From NCBI GenBank assembly GCA_947450475.1, contig CANFVK010000001.1:620001-684000 (forward strand): DNA of 64,000 bases. Reading direction: 5' to 3'. A program made the position numbers and the translations under genes. The notes beneath the pieces were generated by a model. The model was not told where the DNA came from and did not search any database. It saw nothing but the letters and a program-made list of their open reading frames with translations. Of this stretch, positions 45,462 to 54,320 are shown in pieces. This DNA is from Bacteriovoracaceae bacterium (GTDB taxonomy: Bacteria > Bdellovibrionota > Bacteriovoracia > Bacteriovoracales > Bacteriovoracaceae). Position 1 is the first letter of the stretch. The number at the start of each line of letters is the position of its first letter.

Positions 45462-46475
45462 ATGAAGATTAGAAGTGAAATAATTGGTGTCGGTTCTCAT
45501 GTCCCTGCAAATATTTTTACTAATTTTGATCTTGAAAAAATGATGGATACAACTGATGAGTGGATTCAACAGAGAACTGGTATTGTCCAAAGACATTGGG
45601 TAGATGAAGCAACATCGACTTCAGATTTAGCATACGAGGCAAGCCTTAAAGCAATTGCAAATTCTGGCCTTTTGAAAACAGATATCGATATGATTATTTT
45701 TGCAACCCTAAGTCCTGATCATGAATTTCCAGGAACTGGTTGTTTTCTTCAGGCGAAGTTAGGAATTCCGGAAATTGCAGTTTTAGATATTCGTCAACAA
45801 TGTACTGGATTTTTGTATGCACTTTCTATTGCAGATAAATTTATTTTGTCTGGTTCCCATAAAAATATTTTGATTGTAGGCGCCGAAGTTCATTCAAAGG
45901 GGTTAGATAAAACACCAAATGGAAGAAATGTCGCCGTTTTGTTTGGAGATGGTGCAGGAGCCGTAATTGTCTCAGCTCGAGAGATGCTTAATCCATCTTC
46001 AGACTCCCGAATAATATCAACCCATCTTTTTTCTGATGGATCTTTTGCCAAAGAACTTTGGCTTCCAGCTCCTGGAACGGCGCTAGGTGCTGACAGAATC
46101 AATAACAAAATGTTAGAACAGGGATTACAGTACCCTCAGATGAACGGTAAGTCGGTTTTTGTTCACGCCACCAAGAGAATGGCGGAGTGTCTTATGACTG
46201 CGTGTAAGGAATCCAAGGTTGATCTCAATGAAATTGATCTTTTCCTTTTTCATCAAGCTAATTTGAGAATCAACTCTAAAGTAGCTGAATTTCTATCTAT
46301 TTCAGAAGATAAGGTTTTTAATACGATTCAAAATTACGGCAATACCACTGCGGCAACGATTCCAATTGGAATGGACGATGCTATAAAGGCAGGCGTTTTG
46401 AAAAAAGGTATGTTGGTTGCTTCCGCTGCATTTGGTTCTGGCTTTACATGGGCCAGTGCTCTATGGAGATTTTAA
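45462..46475 (+). CDS. fabH: 3-oxoacyl-ACP synthase III (KAS III)-like
   Basis: ATG 45462 with AAGGA 7 bases upstream; 337 residues. Catalytic Cys114 (IRQQCTGFLYAL), His in LFHQANLRI and Asn in NYGNTTAATIP form the KAS III triad; GDGAGAVIVSA is the usual glycine loop. It would start fatty-acid chains from acetyl-CoA. An isolated copy could also be a KAS III-like enzyme for a special lipid, so the symbol is tentative. Confidence 0.85.
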   Translation: MKIRSEIIGVGSHVPANIFTNFDLEKMMDTTDEWIQQRTGIVQRHWVDEATSTSDLAYEASLKAIANSGLLKTDIDMIIFATLSPDHEFPGTGCFLQAKLGIPEIAVLDIRQQCTGFLYALSIADKFILSGSHKNILIVGAEVHSKGLDKTPNGRNVAVLFGDGAGAVIVSAREMLNPSSDSRIISTHLFSDGSFAKELWLPAPGTALGADRINNKMLEQGLQYPQMNGKSVFVHATKRMAECLMTACKESKVDLNEIDLFLFHQANLRINSKVAEFLSISEDKVFNTIQNYGNTTAATIPIGMDDAIKAGVLKKGMLVASAAFGSGFTWASALWRF

Positions 46476-46569
46476 TATACTTTGTCTAACATTAACTTAC
46501 AGAAAATTGCTATAAAATAATGTTCCTGACATTATAGCTTCATTATATTTTTTCAAGGAAAGTTAAGTC

Positions 46570-47859
46570 ATGAAGTTAAAAGTTATTTTCTATTTGGTGT
46601 TGACCCTATTTGCGACAAATTCATTTGCCACGGCCTTTAATGGGTATATCGTCAAAATTAGGAAAAATTCAAAACTATTGAACCAGCAATCCTTAGCGCC
46701 AATTGGACAATTTACAAAAGTTGTTAAAACCTCATTTGGAACTTTTGGTCGGCTTGAAACAATGCCGGGAGTAAGTGAAAAAGCGTTAGAGCAATTTACC
46801 AAGATTCCTGATATCGAATACATTGAACCCAATTACATTATATCTCTAAGCAATATTGCCCCTGGCGATGAAGCCCCAGCTCCAAAAGATCCTAGTTTTA
46901 AAAAACAATGGGGCTTTAAAAATGATGGTAAAAATGGAAGCATTTTTTCATCAGGGATTGCTGGTGAAGACATCAACGCTCTTCGAGCTTGGGGAATTAC
47001 TAGAGGAAGTCAAAATGTTAAAATCGCAGTTATTGACACAGGGGTGGACTACACACATCCTGATTTAAAAAATCAAATTCTTATTAACCAAGCAGAATTT
47101 AACGGAAAGCCTGGTATTGATGATGATGGCAATGGATTTGTCGATGATATTTATGGCTATGACTTTGCCAACAAAGATGGTGATCCTCAAGACGGACATG
47201 GGCACGGAACTCACTGTGCAGGAGTAATAGGGGCTAGTCATAATTCATTAGGTGTTGCAGGAGTCATGGCCGATGTAAAAATTTTGCCAATAAAATTTTT
47301 ATCAGATAGTGGATCAGGAGAAACAATTGACGCTATCTCAGCAATCGATTACGCCATTAAAAGAGGTGTGAATGTTATGTCAAATTCTTGGGGTGGAGGA
47401 GAAAAAGAAAAGTCGCTTGAAGATGCAATTAAATCAGCTGAAGCTGCAGGAATTACATTTGTTGCTGCTGCAGGAAATGAGTCATCTGACAATGATAGTA
47501 CTGACTCGTTTCCGGCCAACTATAATGTAAGTAACGTTATTTCTGTGGGCTCCTTCACATCCTCTGGTTCAAAATCAAGTTTTTCTAATTACGGTCTTAA
47601 GTCTGTTCACGTAACAGCGCCAGGGTCCTCCATTCTTTCTACCTATAAAAATGGTGGCTACACTTCAATGTCTGGAACATCAATGGCTACTCCACATATA
47701 GCTGGGATTATCGGCTTAATTTTATCAAAAGAGCCAAATTTAACTCCGTTACAAATTAGAGAAAGGCTAATTAATACATCTAACAAGACATCTAAGTTAT
47801 CAACGGCTTCAGTATCAGGTGGAAGAGTTGATGCGTATAGGGCGCTAATTAACAAATAG
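46570..47859 (+). CDS. secreted subtilisin-like serine protease
   Basis: A 429-residue S8 peptidase: signal peptide (1-20), inhibitor-I9-like propeptide (about 22-93), catalytic domain from about 105. The triad is Asp156 (VIDTGVD), His212 (GHGTHCAG) and Ser371 (SGTSMATPH), with oxyanion Asn303 (AAGNES). Calcium-loop-like DDDGNGFVDD at 184-193. It is probably exported and self-processed. A strong terminator follows. Confidence 0.96.
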   Translation: MKLKVIFYLVLTLFATNSFATAFNGYIVKIRKNSKLLNQQSLAPIGQFTKVVKTSFGTFGRLETMPGVSEKALEQFTKIPDIEYIEPNYIISLSNIAPGDEAPAPKDPSFKKQWGFKNDGKNGSIFSSGIAGEDINALRAWGITRGSQNVKIAVIDTGVDYTHPDLKNQILINQAEFNGKPGIDDDGNGFVDDIYGYDFANKDGDPQDGHGHGTHCAGVIGASHNSLGVAGVMADVKILPIKFLSDSGSGETIDAISAIDYAIKRGVNVMSNSWGGGEKEKSLEDAIKSAEAAGITFVAAAGNESSDNDSTDSFPANYNVSNVISVGSFTSSGSKSSFSNYGLKSVHVTAPGSSILSTYKNGGYTSMSGTSMATPHIAGIIGLILSKEPNLTPLQIRERLINTSNKTSKLSTASVSGGRVDAYRALINK

Positions 47860-47894
47860 TTTTTTAATTAGCCATTACTTGTAAAGAGTATTAT

Positions 47895-47927
47895 AAAGAC
47901 CCAAGAAGTATTCTTGGGTCTTTTTTT
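47895..47927 (+). terminator. intrinsic terminator directly before an ATG
   Basis: AAAGACCCAAGAA (47895-47907), loop GTA, TTCTTGGGTCTTT (47911-47923), then T to 47927. It ends the subtilase transcript. The start codon of the next gene follows the last T with no space. Confidence 0.9.
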
Positions 47928-48746
47928 ATGAGCGATAAACCTTTCACATTAAAAAAAACTTGGCGAGAAGGGGATTCAACTTGCTTAGTAGACTTCTTAG
48001 AAAAACATACTCACCTTTCAAAAACAGTAATAAAAAAAAATTTAAATAACGGTGGAGTTTGGGTTCGACTTAATAATGATTCAAGATTGAGTAAGGTTAG
48101 AAAAGCTACCTTTGTTTTAACAAAAGAATCACATGTCGAATTTTATTACGATCCTAAATGGCTTAATTCAAATCCTCCAGAAGCAAAGGAATTAACGACA
48201 TTTAAAGAATGGGGGATTTGGTATAAACCTGCTGGCCTATTATCTCAAGGGACATTTTTTGGTGATCATTTTTCAATTCTTCGTCAGGTTGAAAAGAAGA
48301 AAAATAAGGCATGGCTAATTCATCGTTTGGATCGCGAGGCACATGGCTTAATGATTTTTGCCTATTCTAAAAATGCAGCAAAATTATTTTCGTACATTTT
48401 TCAAAATCATCAAATTCGTAAATTCTATAAAGTTAAGGTCCTTGGCGAGGTTAAAAAAGATGCAGAGATTAATTCTAAGTTAGACGGTAAAGAGGCGAAA
48501 ACGGCTTTCAAGGTAATCGAATCAGGAGCGTTTGAATCAGAGCTATTAGTTGAAATTTTTTCGGGGAGACTACATCAAGTACGCCGACATTTAGAATCAA
48601 TCAATCATCCAGTTCTTGGTGATCCCAAATATGGGATTGGCAATAAAAATAGTGAAGGACTTCAATTGTTAGCTTACCAACTTATTTTTGTCGATCCATT
48701 TACCAAAAAAAAAATTGATTTTATCATTCCTGATATTTATTTATAA
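47928..48746 (+). CDS. RluA-family pseudouridine synthase
   Basis: A 272-residue protein with the RluA catalytic motif HRLDREAHGLMIFAYS (catalytic Asp), KFYKVKVLGEV, and the SGRLHQVRRHLESINHPVLGDPKYG segment. It would convert uridine to pseudouridine in rRNA or tRNA. The ATG abuts the U-tract of the preceding terminator, with no RBS, and no alternative in-frame start is close; a leaderless mRNA or terminator readthrough is implied. Confidence 0.87.
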   Translation: MSDKPFTLKKTWREGDSTCLVDFLEKHTHLSKTVIKKNLNNGGVWVRLNNDSRLSKVRKATFVLTKESHVEFYYDPKWLNSNPPEAKELTTFKEWGIWYKPAGLLSQGTFFGDHFSILRQVEKKKNKAWLIHRLDREAHGLMIFAYSKNAAKLFSYIFQNHQIRKFYKVKVLGEVKKDAEINSKLDGKEAKTAFKVIESGAFESELLVEIFSGRLHQVRRHLESINHPVLGDPKYGIGNKNSEGLQLLAYQLIFVDPFTKKKIDFIIPDIYL

Positions 48747-48828
48747 TCTTTTATTCATTTACAAAAATCCAGAAAAGGCAGACAATTAATATTATATATT
48801 TATCAAACTTTTCGCTGGAAAATTCCAA

Positions 48829-49617
48829 ATGAACGAAAATCAATCGGATCTTGAATATGATGACATTAATTCTCGACAGTCCAATAAATCAGGATTGGCT
48901 GCCATAATTGAAAATATTTTCAGAAAATTTCAGACGGTTAGTTTTTTACTTTTTATTTTTCCGATTATTCTAATTTGTGTTCTTTGTTTAGCTATCGCAC
49001 TAACGCCAGCGATGCTGCTTTTACAGACGACATATGCCCATGTTGCTGAATACTCTTTATTTGTTAAATCATTTTTTTATGCACTTAGTTTGGCATTTGG
49101 CTTTTTATTATTTATCCTTTCACTTTTGTTGGTAGTTCCAATATTTAATTTACCAATTCTTCCATTTGTTAAGCCAACTCGAGGAGCTTGGTTTTCACTT
49201 GAATCTCTTCCTTGGTACTACCACAACGCTCTAACTTATTTGGTTAGGTACACGATACTTGACTTAATTACACCCTCTCCTTTAAGTATTTTCTTTTTTA
49301 AAATGATGGGAATGAAAATAGGCAAGGGGGTTGTCATAAATACTTCTAACATTTCTGATCCTTGCCTGATCGTAATTGAAGATTATGTGACGATTGGTGG
49401 ATCTGTTTATATGATGGCCCATTACGGAATGAAAGGTTTTTTGATTATCGACAAATTGCTTATAAAGAAAGGTGCAATGATTGGACTAGCCGCTAAGCTT
49501 TTGGGGGGAGTCACTGTCGGTGAAAAAGCAGTAGTCGCTCCAAATGTTGCTGTTCTACCTAAGACCATTATCAAAGCTGGCGAAAAATTTGGAGTTCCTG
49601 TTGCTCATCAATCCTAA
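48829..49617 (+). CDS. membrane-anchored hexapeptide-repeat acyltransferase-like protein
   Basis: A 262-residue protein: two membrane helices (about 34-64 and 82-108), an amphipathic part (SLPWYYHNALTYLVRYT) and a left-handed beta-helix (about 160-255: MKIGKGVVINTS, CLIVIEDYVTIGG, IKKGAMIGLAAKLLGG, VGEKAVVAPNVAVLP). The hexapeptide fold often serves acyl- or acetyltransferases, but a catalytic His is not certain. It could modify lipid or polysaccharide. Confidence 0.75.
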   Translation: MNENQSDLEYDDINSRQSNKSGLAAIIENIFRKFQTVSFLLFIFPIILICVLCLAIALTPAMLLLQTTYAHVAEYSLFVKSFFYALSLAFGFLLFILSLLLVVPIFNLPILPFVKPTRGAWFSLESLPWYYHNALTYLVRYTILDLITPSPLSIFFFKMMGMKIGKGVVINTSNISDPCLIVIEDYVTIGGSVYMMAHYGMKGFLIIDKLLIKKGAMIGLAAKLLGGVTVGEKAVVAPNVAVLPKTIIKAGEKFGVPVAHQS

Positions 49618-51038
49618 TCTTTGACAGCTAACTTAAACATCGCTAAAGCCAATTCTTTTTGTTTTTTGTATGCCACTATGGGATGGGGATACTGTTCACC
49701 AATAAAACATTGAGCTTCTATTTGTTCTACCATGTCACTTTCGTGTGGATAGTGAATGTGTTTTTTTGAGAATTTGCTTAACTCAGGACACCAAGTTTTA
49801 ATGAATTTACCATCAGGATCAAATTTCTCTGACTGATTGTAAGGATTAAAAATTCTAAAATAAGGTTGAGCATCAACTCCAGTTGAAGCAGACCATTGCC
49901 ATCCGCCATTGTTAGCTGCTAGATCAAAATCAAGAAGCTTAGCTGCAAAATATTCTTCTCCTTTTCTCCAATCAATCAGCAGCGTCTTAGTGAGAAAGCT
50001 TGCAACGATCATTCGAAGACGATTGTGCATAGTTCCTGTTGTATTTAGACATCTCATAGCTGCGTCTACTATTGGATAACCAGTTTGACCTTGGCACCAA
50101 AGTCGAAAATGATGTGATGTCCCTGTCCACCTTATTTTATCGTAAGCACTTTTGAAGCAATTTTTTTCTACTTTCGGATAGGCATCAAGAATGACTTGAT
50201 AGAAGTCTCTCCAAATAATTTCAGAGAGCCAAATTTGACTTCCTTCATCTTCACTTTCAAGACTCGATTTAATCATTTCTCGAATCGAAAGGTTTCCCAT
50301 CCTAATATAAGGAGAGAGGTTAGAGGTAAGATTGAGGGCCGGAAAGTCTCTAGCTTCTTTATACCTAGATATATTTTTTTTAAATTTCTCTAATGTTTTT
50401 AAGGCGTTTCTTTCTCCTGCCTTAAGGTCTTGATCGATGGGAATAAATCCAATCAAATCAAATAAATCATTTGAAGATAATGTTATCTTTGTTTTGGATT
50501 GTGCACATTTTTTTAAATTGCACTTATAATTTGGTATGACTGACTCATGATTTCTAAAAGTTTCTAGCCATTTATTTTTATAAGGAGTGAATACTTTGTA
50601 AATCTCTCTTGAGCCATTTAACACTTCATGCTTCTCATAAAATACATGATCTTTGAAAGTGTGAACTTCAAGCCCGAGACGCTGGATTTCTTTTGTGACC
50701 GATTCATCCCTTTTCTTTGCATAGGGTTCGTAGTCTCGATTGAAGTATAGAGCATTGATTCTAAAATCTTTTGAAACTTTTACAATCTCTTCAACAGGTT
50801 CACCAAAGCGTACAATTAAGCTTGCATTAAATTTATTAAGCTGCAGCTCAAGATCTAAAAGTGATTCTATAATAAATTGAACTCTTCGGTCCTTTTTATC
50901 GTCTAGTTTGTTAAGTATATTTTTATCAAAAATGAAAAGGATGTAAGTTTGATCCCCATTTTTTAAAGCTTGAGAAAGTGCGTGATGATCACTAAGTCTC
51001 AGGTCACGCCTAATCCAGCAGAGATTGGTAATGCTCAT
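49614..51038 (-). CDS. phrB: deoxyribodipyrimidine photolyase
   Basis: A 474-residue photolyase/cryptochrome protein. N-terminal antenna domain (CWIRRDLRLSDHHALSQAL, LYFNRDYEPYAKKRD); C-terminal FAD domain with LSPYIRMGNLSIREM, WRDFYQVILDAYP, GQTGYPIVDAAMRCLNTTG, MHNRLRMIVASFLTKTL and DFDLAANNGGWQWSASTG. All marks of a class I CPD photolyase, which repairs UV dimers using blue light. It overlaps the upstream TIGR01777 gene by 4 bases. Confidence 0.95.
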   Translation of the reverse strand: MSITNLCWIRRDLRLSDHHALSQALKNGDQTYILFIFDKNILNKLDDKKDRRVQFIIESLLDLELQLNKFNASLIVRFGEPVEEIVKVSKDFRINALYFNRDYEPYAKKRDESVTKEIQRLGLEVHTFKDHVFYEKHEVLNGSREIYKVFTPYKNKWLETFRNHESVIPNYKCNLKKCAQSKTKITLSSNDLFDLIGFIPIDQDLKAGERNALKTLEKFKKNISRYKEARDFPALNLTSNLSPYIRMGNLSIREMIKSSLESEDEGSQIWLSEIIWRDFYQVILDAYPKVEKNCFKSAYDKIRWTGTSHHFRLWCQGQTGYPIVDAAMRCLNTTGTMHNRLRMIVASFLTKTLLIDWRKGEEYFAAKLLDFDLAANNGGWQWSASTGVDAQPYFRIFNPYNQSEKFDPDGKFIKTWCPELSKFSKKHIHYPHESDMVEQIEAQCFIGEQYPHPIVAYKKQKELALAMFKLAVKD

Positions 51039-51964
51039 TTAGTTATTTTTCTAGAAAAAATATTTGCAAGAGCGGAATCAATGTCTTGAAACATAAATTG
51101 AAACCCAGCTTCATTCAATCGTTTTGGTAATACCTTTTGTGAATCTAGAATAACCGATGACATTTCACCAAAAGCAAGCTTTAAGGCTAAAGTAGGTACC
51201 GGAAAAAGTGTTGGACGATGAATTGCTCTACCAAGTGATTTTGTAAAGTCGAAATTAGTTACAGGATGAGGGGAAACTGCATTGTAGATGCCCTCGCATT
51301 GCACATTGGCAATTGCTTCTAAGAAAATATTAACGAGGTCTTTTAAATGAATCCAACTCATAACTTGATCACCATTTCCAATAGGTCCACCTGCTCCCAT
51401 TATAAATGGTGGGAGCATTTTTTTTAATGCTCCATCAGATTTTTCTAAAACAACACCAGTTCTAATGATTACTCTTCTTTTAGTTTTTTTAAGATTTAAA
51501 CTAGCATCTTCCCAATTTTTGCATAAGTTTGCTAAAAAGTTATGTCCAGAAGGTGACTCTTCAGTTAAATCTTTGTTAATATTAGTTGGGTAGATCCCAA
51601 TCGCAGATGAACTAATAAAAAATTCTAAGGGCTTATTGAGGGAATTTTCGATTTGCATGACCAGATTTTTTGTTGCATCTACGCGAGACTGGATGAGCTT
51701 TTGTTTTTGTTGTTCACTCCATCTTTTTGCAGCTATATTTTCCCCCATCAAATTAATAACACCTGAAATTCCATCAAAGGCGTTCGCTGGTGGAAGCTCA
51801 AGTACATTTTTCCATTCGAAGGTTTTTACTTTTTCATGCTGAAAAATTAATTTAGCCTTTTGCTGATCTCTACTTAAAATATTGATCTCGTGGCCTTGGG
51901 CCAATAATTCATTAGTTAATGCTTTTCCTACAAACCCGGTTGCGCCAGTTATTAAAATTTTCAA
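51035..51964 (-). CDS. TIGR01777-family epimerase (YfcH-like)
   Basis: A 309-residue atypical SDR. NAD(P) motif GATGFVGKAL at the start, INLMGENIAAKRWSEQQK, SSSAIGIYP, TEESPSGHNFLANLCKNWE and RTGVVLEKSDGALKKMLPPF are diagnostic of this family; the substrate is unknown. Genes of this family are often linked to photolyases under light control. It is the first gene of the photolyase operon, divergent from the MerR regulator. Confidence 0.9.
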   Translation of the reverse strand: MKILITGATGFVGKALTNELLAQGHEINILSRDQQKAKLIFQHEKVKTFEWKNVLELPPANAFDGISGVINLMGENIAAKRWSEQQKQKLIQSRVDATKNLVMQIENSLNKPLEFFISSSAIGIYPTNINKDLTEESPSGHNFLANLCKNWEDASLNLKKTKRRVIIRTGVVLEKSDGALKKMLPPFIMGAGGPIGNGDQVMSWIHLKDLVNIFLEAIANVQCEGIYNAVSPHPVTNFDFTKSLGRAIHRPTLFPVPTLALKLAFGEMSSVILDSQKVLPKRLNEAGFQFMFQDIDSALANIFSRKITK

Positions 51965-51976
51965 ATGTAAAACTCC

Positions 51977-52065
51977 TGTCTATGTCTATTTTGAGTTATT
52001 ATAGATTTATATCCTATTTTAACCAACCATAGAGTGATATCATAGTTCTAGACAATATCTAGACT
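51977..52065. promoter_or_regulatory. divergent promoter with repeated TAGACA motifs (candidate MerR operator)
   Basis: TGTCTATGTCTA (51977-51988) is two tandem copies of TGTCTA, the reverse complement of TAGACA. Across the gap, CTAGAC at 52048-52053 recurs at 52059-52064, an 11-bp spaced direct repeat, ending at a TAAAAT (52065-52070) that may be a -10 box. MerR/CarH-type proteins bind 11-bp repeats. So motifs of one kind flank both promoters. Confidence 0.55.
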
Positions 52066-52084
52066 AAAATCAAAGGATTTATAA

Positions 52085-53038
52085 TTGCATACCACCTATA
52101 CCATTCAGATGGCGTCCAAAATCTCGGGAGTAGGTGTCCACACTATAAGGGCATGGGAGAAAAGGTATAAGGCCCTAGAGCCAGTCAGAGACGTCTCCGG
52201 ACATAGAACTTATACTAAACTAGATATTGAAAAATTGATGCTCCTGAGTGAATTATGTTTAATTGGCTATACAATTTCAAAAGTCGCAAAATTAAGTGTT
52301 GAGGAATTAAAAGAACTTTTAAAAAACTTGGGTAAAACCAGCGATGAGCTTGAGAGTTCAGATTTTAATTTAATTCATGAAAAGCCAAAAATTAATCTCC
52401 AAGAAACAATGAGTATACTTATTTTTGCCTTAAGAAATTTCAAATTAGATGTTATTAGCCAAGAATTAAATAAGATAAAAATGCAAGTTAGTGCCAAAGA
52501 GATGATTTTTGATTTACTGATTCCACTTAACGATGAGCTAAGTTTGTTACGAGAAAAAGGGGTCGTGTCATTTAATCAAGAGAGCGTATTTAACGCACTA
52601 ATGCTCTTTCATCTTGGGCATCATTTATACCGTTCTGGAGAAAAAAGAGATAGAAGTAATAATATTATTGTTGCAGGCATAGAAGGCAACTTTATAGAAT
52701 ATCCACTTTATGCTGCCGGTTTGCTATGCAGTCATTACGGTCTTAGCTCAACATTTTTTAACAGAAGCATTTCAACTGAAGCCCTTTGTGATTCTTTAAA
52801 TTACTTAGAGGCATCAATTCTAATACTCAATATCCATCAAAACACTAAAGAGCATTCACTTTCACAATCACAAGTTTTAAGTAGCCTTGAAAAAATAATT
52901 GATAAATCGTCACCAGCTTTGGAAATTGCGATTTTAGGTAATATCCCTTTCTTTTCAGATAAATTATCAAACAAACGGATTCATTTTCTAAATTCAATCA
53001 TCTCATTAGATCAATTTTTGGTTACAAAAGCACTTTGA
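52085..53038 (+). CDS. MerR-family regulator with degenerate cobalamin-binding-type domain
   Basis: TTG start with AAGGA 7 bases upstream; 317 residues. MerR helix-turn-helix (1-75: MASKISGVGVHTIRAWEKRYK, GHRTYTKLDIEKLMLL) as in CarH/LitR/MlrA, then a helical bundle (about 105-185) and a Rossmann-like domain (about 190-315). In CarH the cobalamin ligand His is in a Glu-x-His motif; here the place reads GNFIEYPLYAAGLL (201-214) with Ile204, so the lower ligand is missing. It may sense light by another partner or none. Confidence 0.8.
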   Translation: MHTTYTIQMASKISGVGVHTIRAWEKRYKALEPVRDVSGHRTYTKLDIEKLMLLSELCLIGYTISKVAKLSVEELKELLKNLGKTSDELESSDFNLIHEKPKINLQETMSILIFALRNFKLDVISQELNKIKMQVSAKEMIFDLLIPLNDELSLLREKGVVSFNQESVFNALMLFHLGHHLYRSGEKRDRSNNIIVAGIEGNFIEYPLYAAGLLCSHYGLSSTFFNRSISTEALCDSLNYLEASILILNIHQNTKEHSLSQSQVLSSLEKIIDKSSPALEIAILGNIPFFSDKLSNKRIHFLNSIISLDQFLVTKAL

Positions 53039-53504
53039 TATCTTTTACAATGTCTAATGGCTTGTCGGTTGGAGCATATCGAGTTCTAGGTACTCCATTG
53101 CGATCAATAAGAAATTTTGTAAAATTCCACTTGATTGCTTTGGATCCTAAGATTCCAGGTAGTGATTCTTTTAAAAATGAGTACAACGCAATTGATTCAT
53201 CGCCATTAACATTTATTTTGGAAAAAATGGGAAAAGTTACATTATAGTTGAGATTGCAAAAGTTTTTGATTTCCTCAGAGTCACCTGGTTCTTGGGATCC
53301 AAATTGATTACAAGGAAATGCCAGAATTTCAAATCCTTGGTCCTTATATTCCTTATATATTTGTTCGAGATCCTTGTATTGAGGAGTAAATCCACATTTT
53401 GAAGCAACGTTTACAATTAATAAAACTTTATTTTTAAATTGGCTTAATGAAATAGACTTGCCCGAAATATCTTTAACTTCGAAATCATATACTGTCTTGT
53501 TCAT
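53022..53504 (-). CDS. glutathione peroxidase family protein
   Basis: A 160-residue thioredoxin-fold peroxidase. NVASKCGFTPQYKDLE has the peroxidatic Cys, FPCNQFGSQEPG the Gln (with a second Cys), and IKWNFTKFLID the Trp-Asn of the active site. The family reduces H2O2 or lipid peroxides, often with thioredoxin. Its 3' end overlaps that of the MerR gene by 17 bases. Confidence 0.93.
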   Translation of the reverse strand: MNKTVYDFEVKDISGKSISLSQFKNKVLLIVNVASKCGFTPQYKDLEQIYKEYKDQGFEILAFPCNQFGSQEPGDSEEIKNFCNLNYNVTFPIFSKINVNGDESIALYSFLKESLPGILGSKAIKWNFTKFLIDRNGVPRTRYAPTDKPLDIVKDIKVLL

Positions 53505-53591
53505 AAATTTCTCCTTTTAACCTTGATAAATATTAAGCTAAGAATATGATAGATCCTAGATCAAGTGAATTGTTTTTGGAGAATAAATTTA

Positions 53592-54317
53592 ATGAATGTT
53601 ATAGAAATCTCTAGCTTAAAAAAGTCTTATGGTCAGGATTTTACTCTAGCTGATGTGAATCTCAACGTTGAATCAGGCAAGATCTTCGCCCTTCTAGGTC
53701 CAAATGGTGCTGGTAAAACAACTCTCGTTAAATTGATGTTGAATCTAATTAAAGCAGATCATGGACAAGTATTGATTAATAACACTGCATCGAATTTGGC
53801 CCAATCTCGCATGGGGCTGGCGTTTCTTCCCGAAAAATTTAATTTTTTCCCTTTTTATACAGTCAGGGGAGTATTGGAATTTTTTGGTTCAATGAAAGGC
53901 TTAGAAAAAGCAACATTAAAACAACAAATTGATGATGCTATGACCGAATTAAACATCCTAGAATTGCAAAATCGAAAATTGCAAACACTATCAAAAGGAC
54001 AAATTCAAAGAACGGGTTTAGCCAGTTTACTAATTGGTGATAATAAACTGCTAATACTGGATGAACCTTTTTCCGGACTAGACCCAATTGGAATGAGGGA
54101 CTTGAAGGATATTTTAAAAAAACAAAGGGAGTTGGGCAAAACTATATTTTTAAATTCCCACGTTCTATCAGAAATGGAACAAATTTGTGACGATGTTGCG
54201 ATATTGAATAAAGGTGAAATTTTATTTAGTGGAAGTCTTCAGACAATTTTAAATAAGGGCGAAAGTTTGGAAGATTATTTTTATCATTTAGTTAGCCCCA
54301 ATCGAGAAATAAGGTAG
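53592..54317 (+). CDS. ABC-2-type transporter ATPase
   Basis: ATG 53592 with TTGGAG upstream; about 241 residues. Walker A GPNGAGKTT, signature LSKGQIQRTGLA, Walker B LLILDEPFSGLDP, and SHVLSEMEQICDD typical of CcmA/NosF-type ATPases. It works with the permease that follows 3 bases later. Confidence 0.9.
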   Translation: MNVIEISSLKKSYGQDFTLADVNLNVESGKIFALLGPNGAGKTTLVKLMLNLIKADHGQVLINNTASNLAQSRMGLAFLPEKFNFFPFYTVRGVLEFFGSMKGLEKATLKQQIDDAMTELNILELQNRKLQTLSKGQIQRTGLASLLIGDNKLLILDEPFSGLDPIGMRDLKDILKKQRELGKTIFLNSHVLSEMEQICDDVAILNKGEILFSGSLQTILNKGESLEDYFYHLVSPNREIR

Positions 54318-54320
54318 TTT

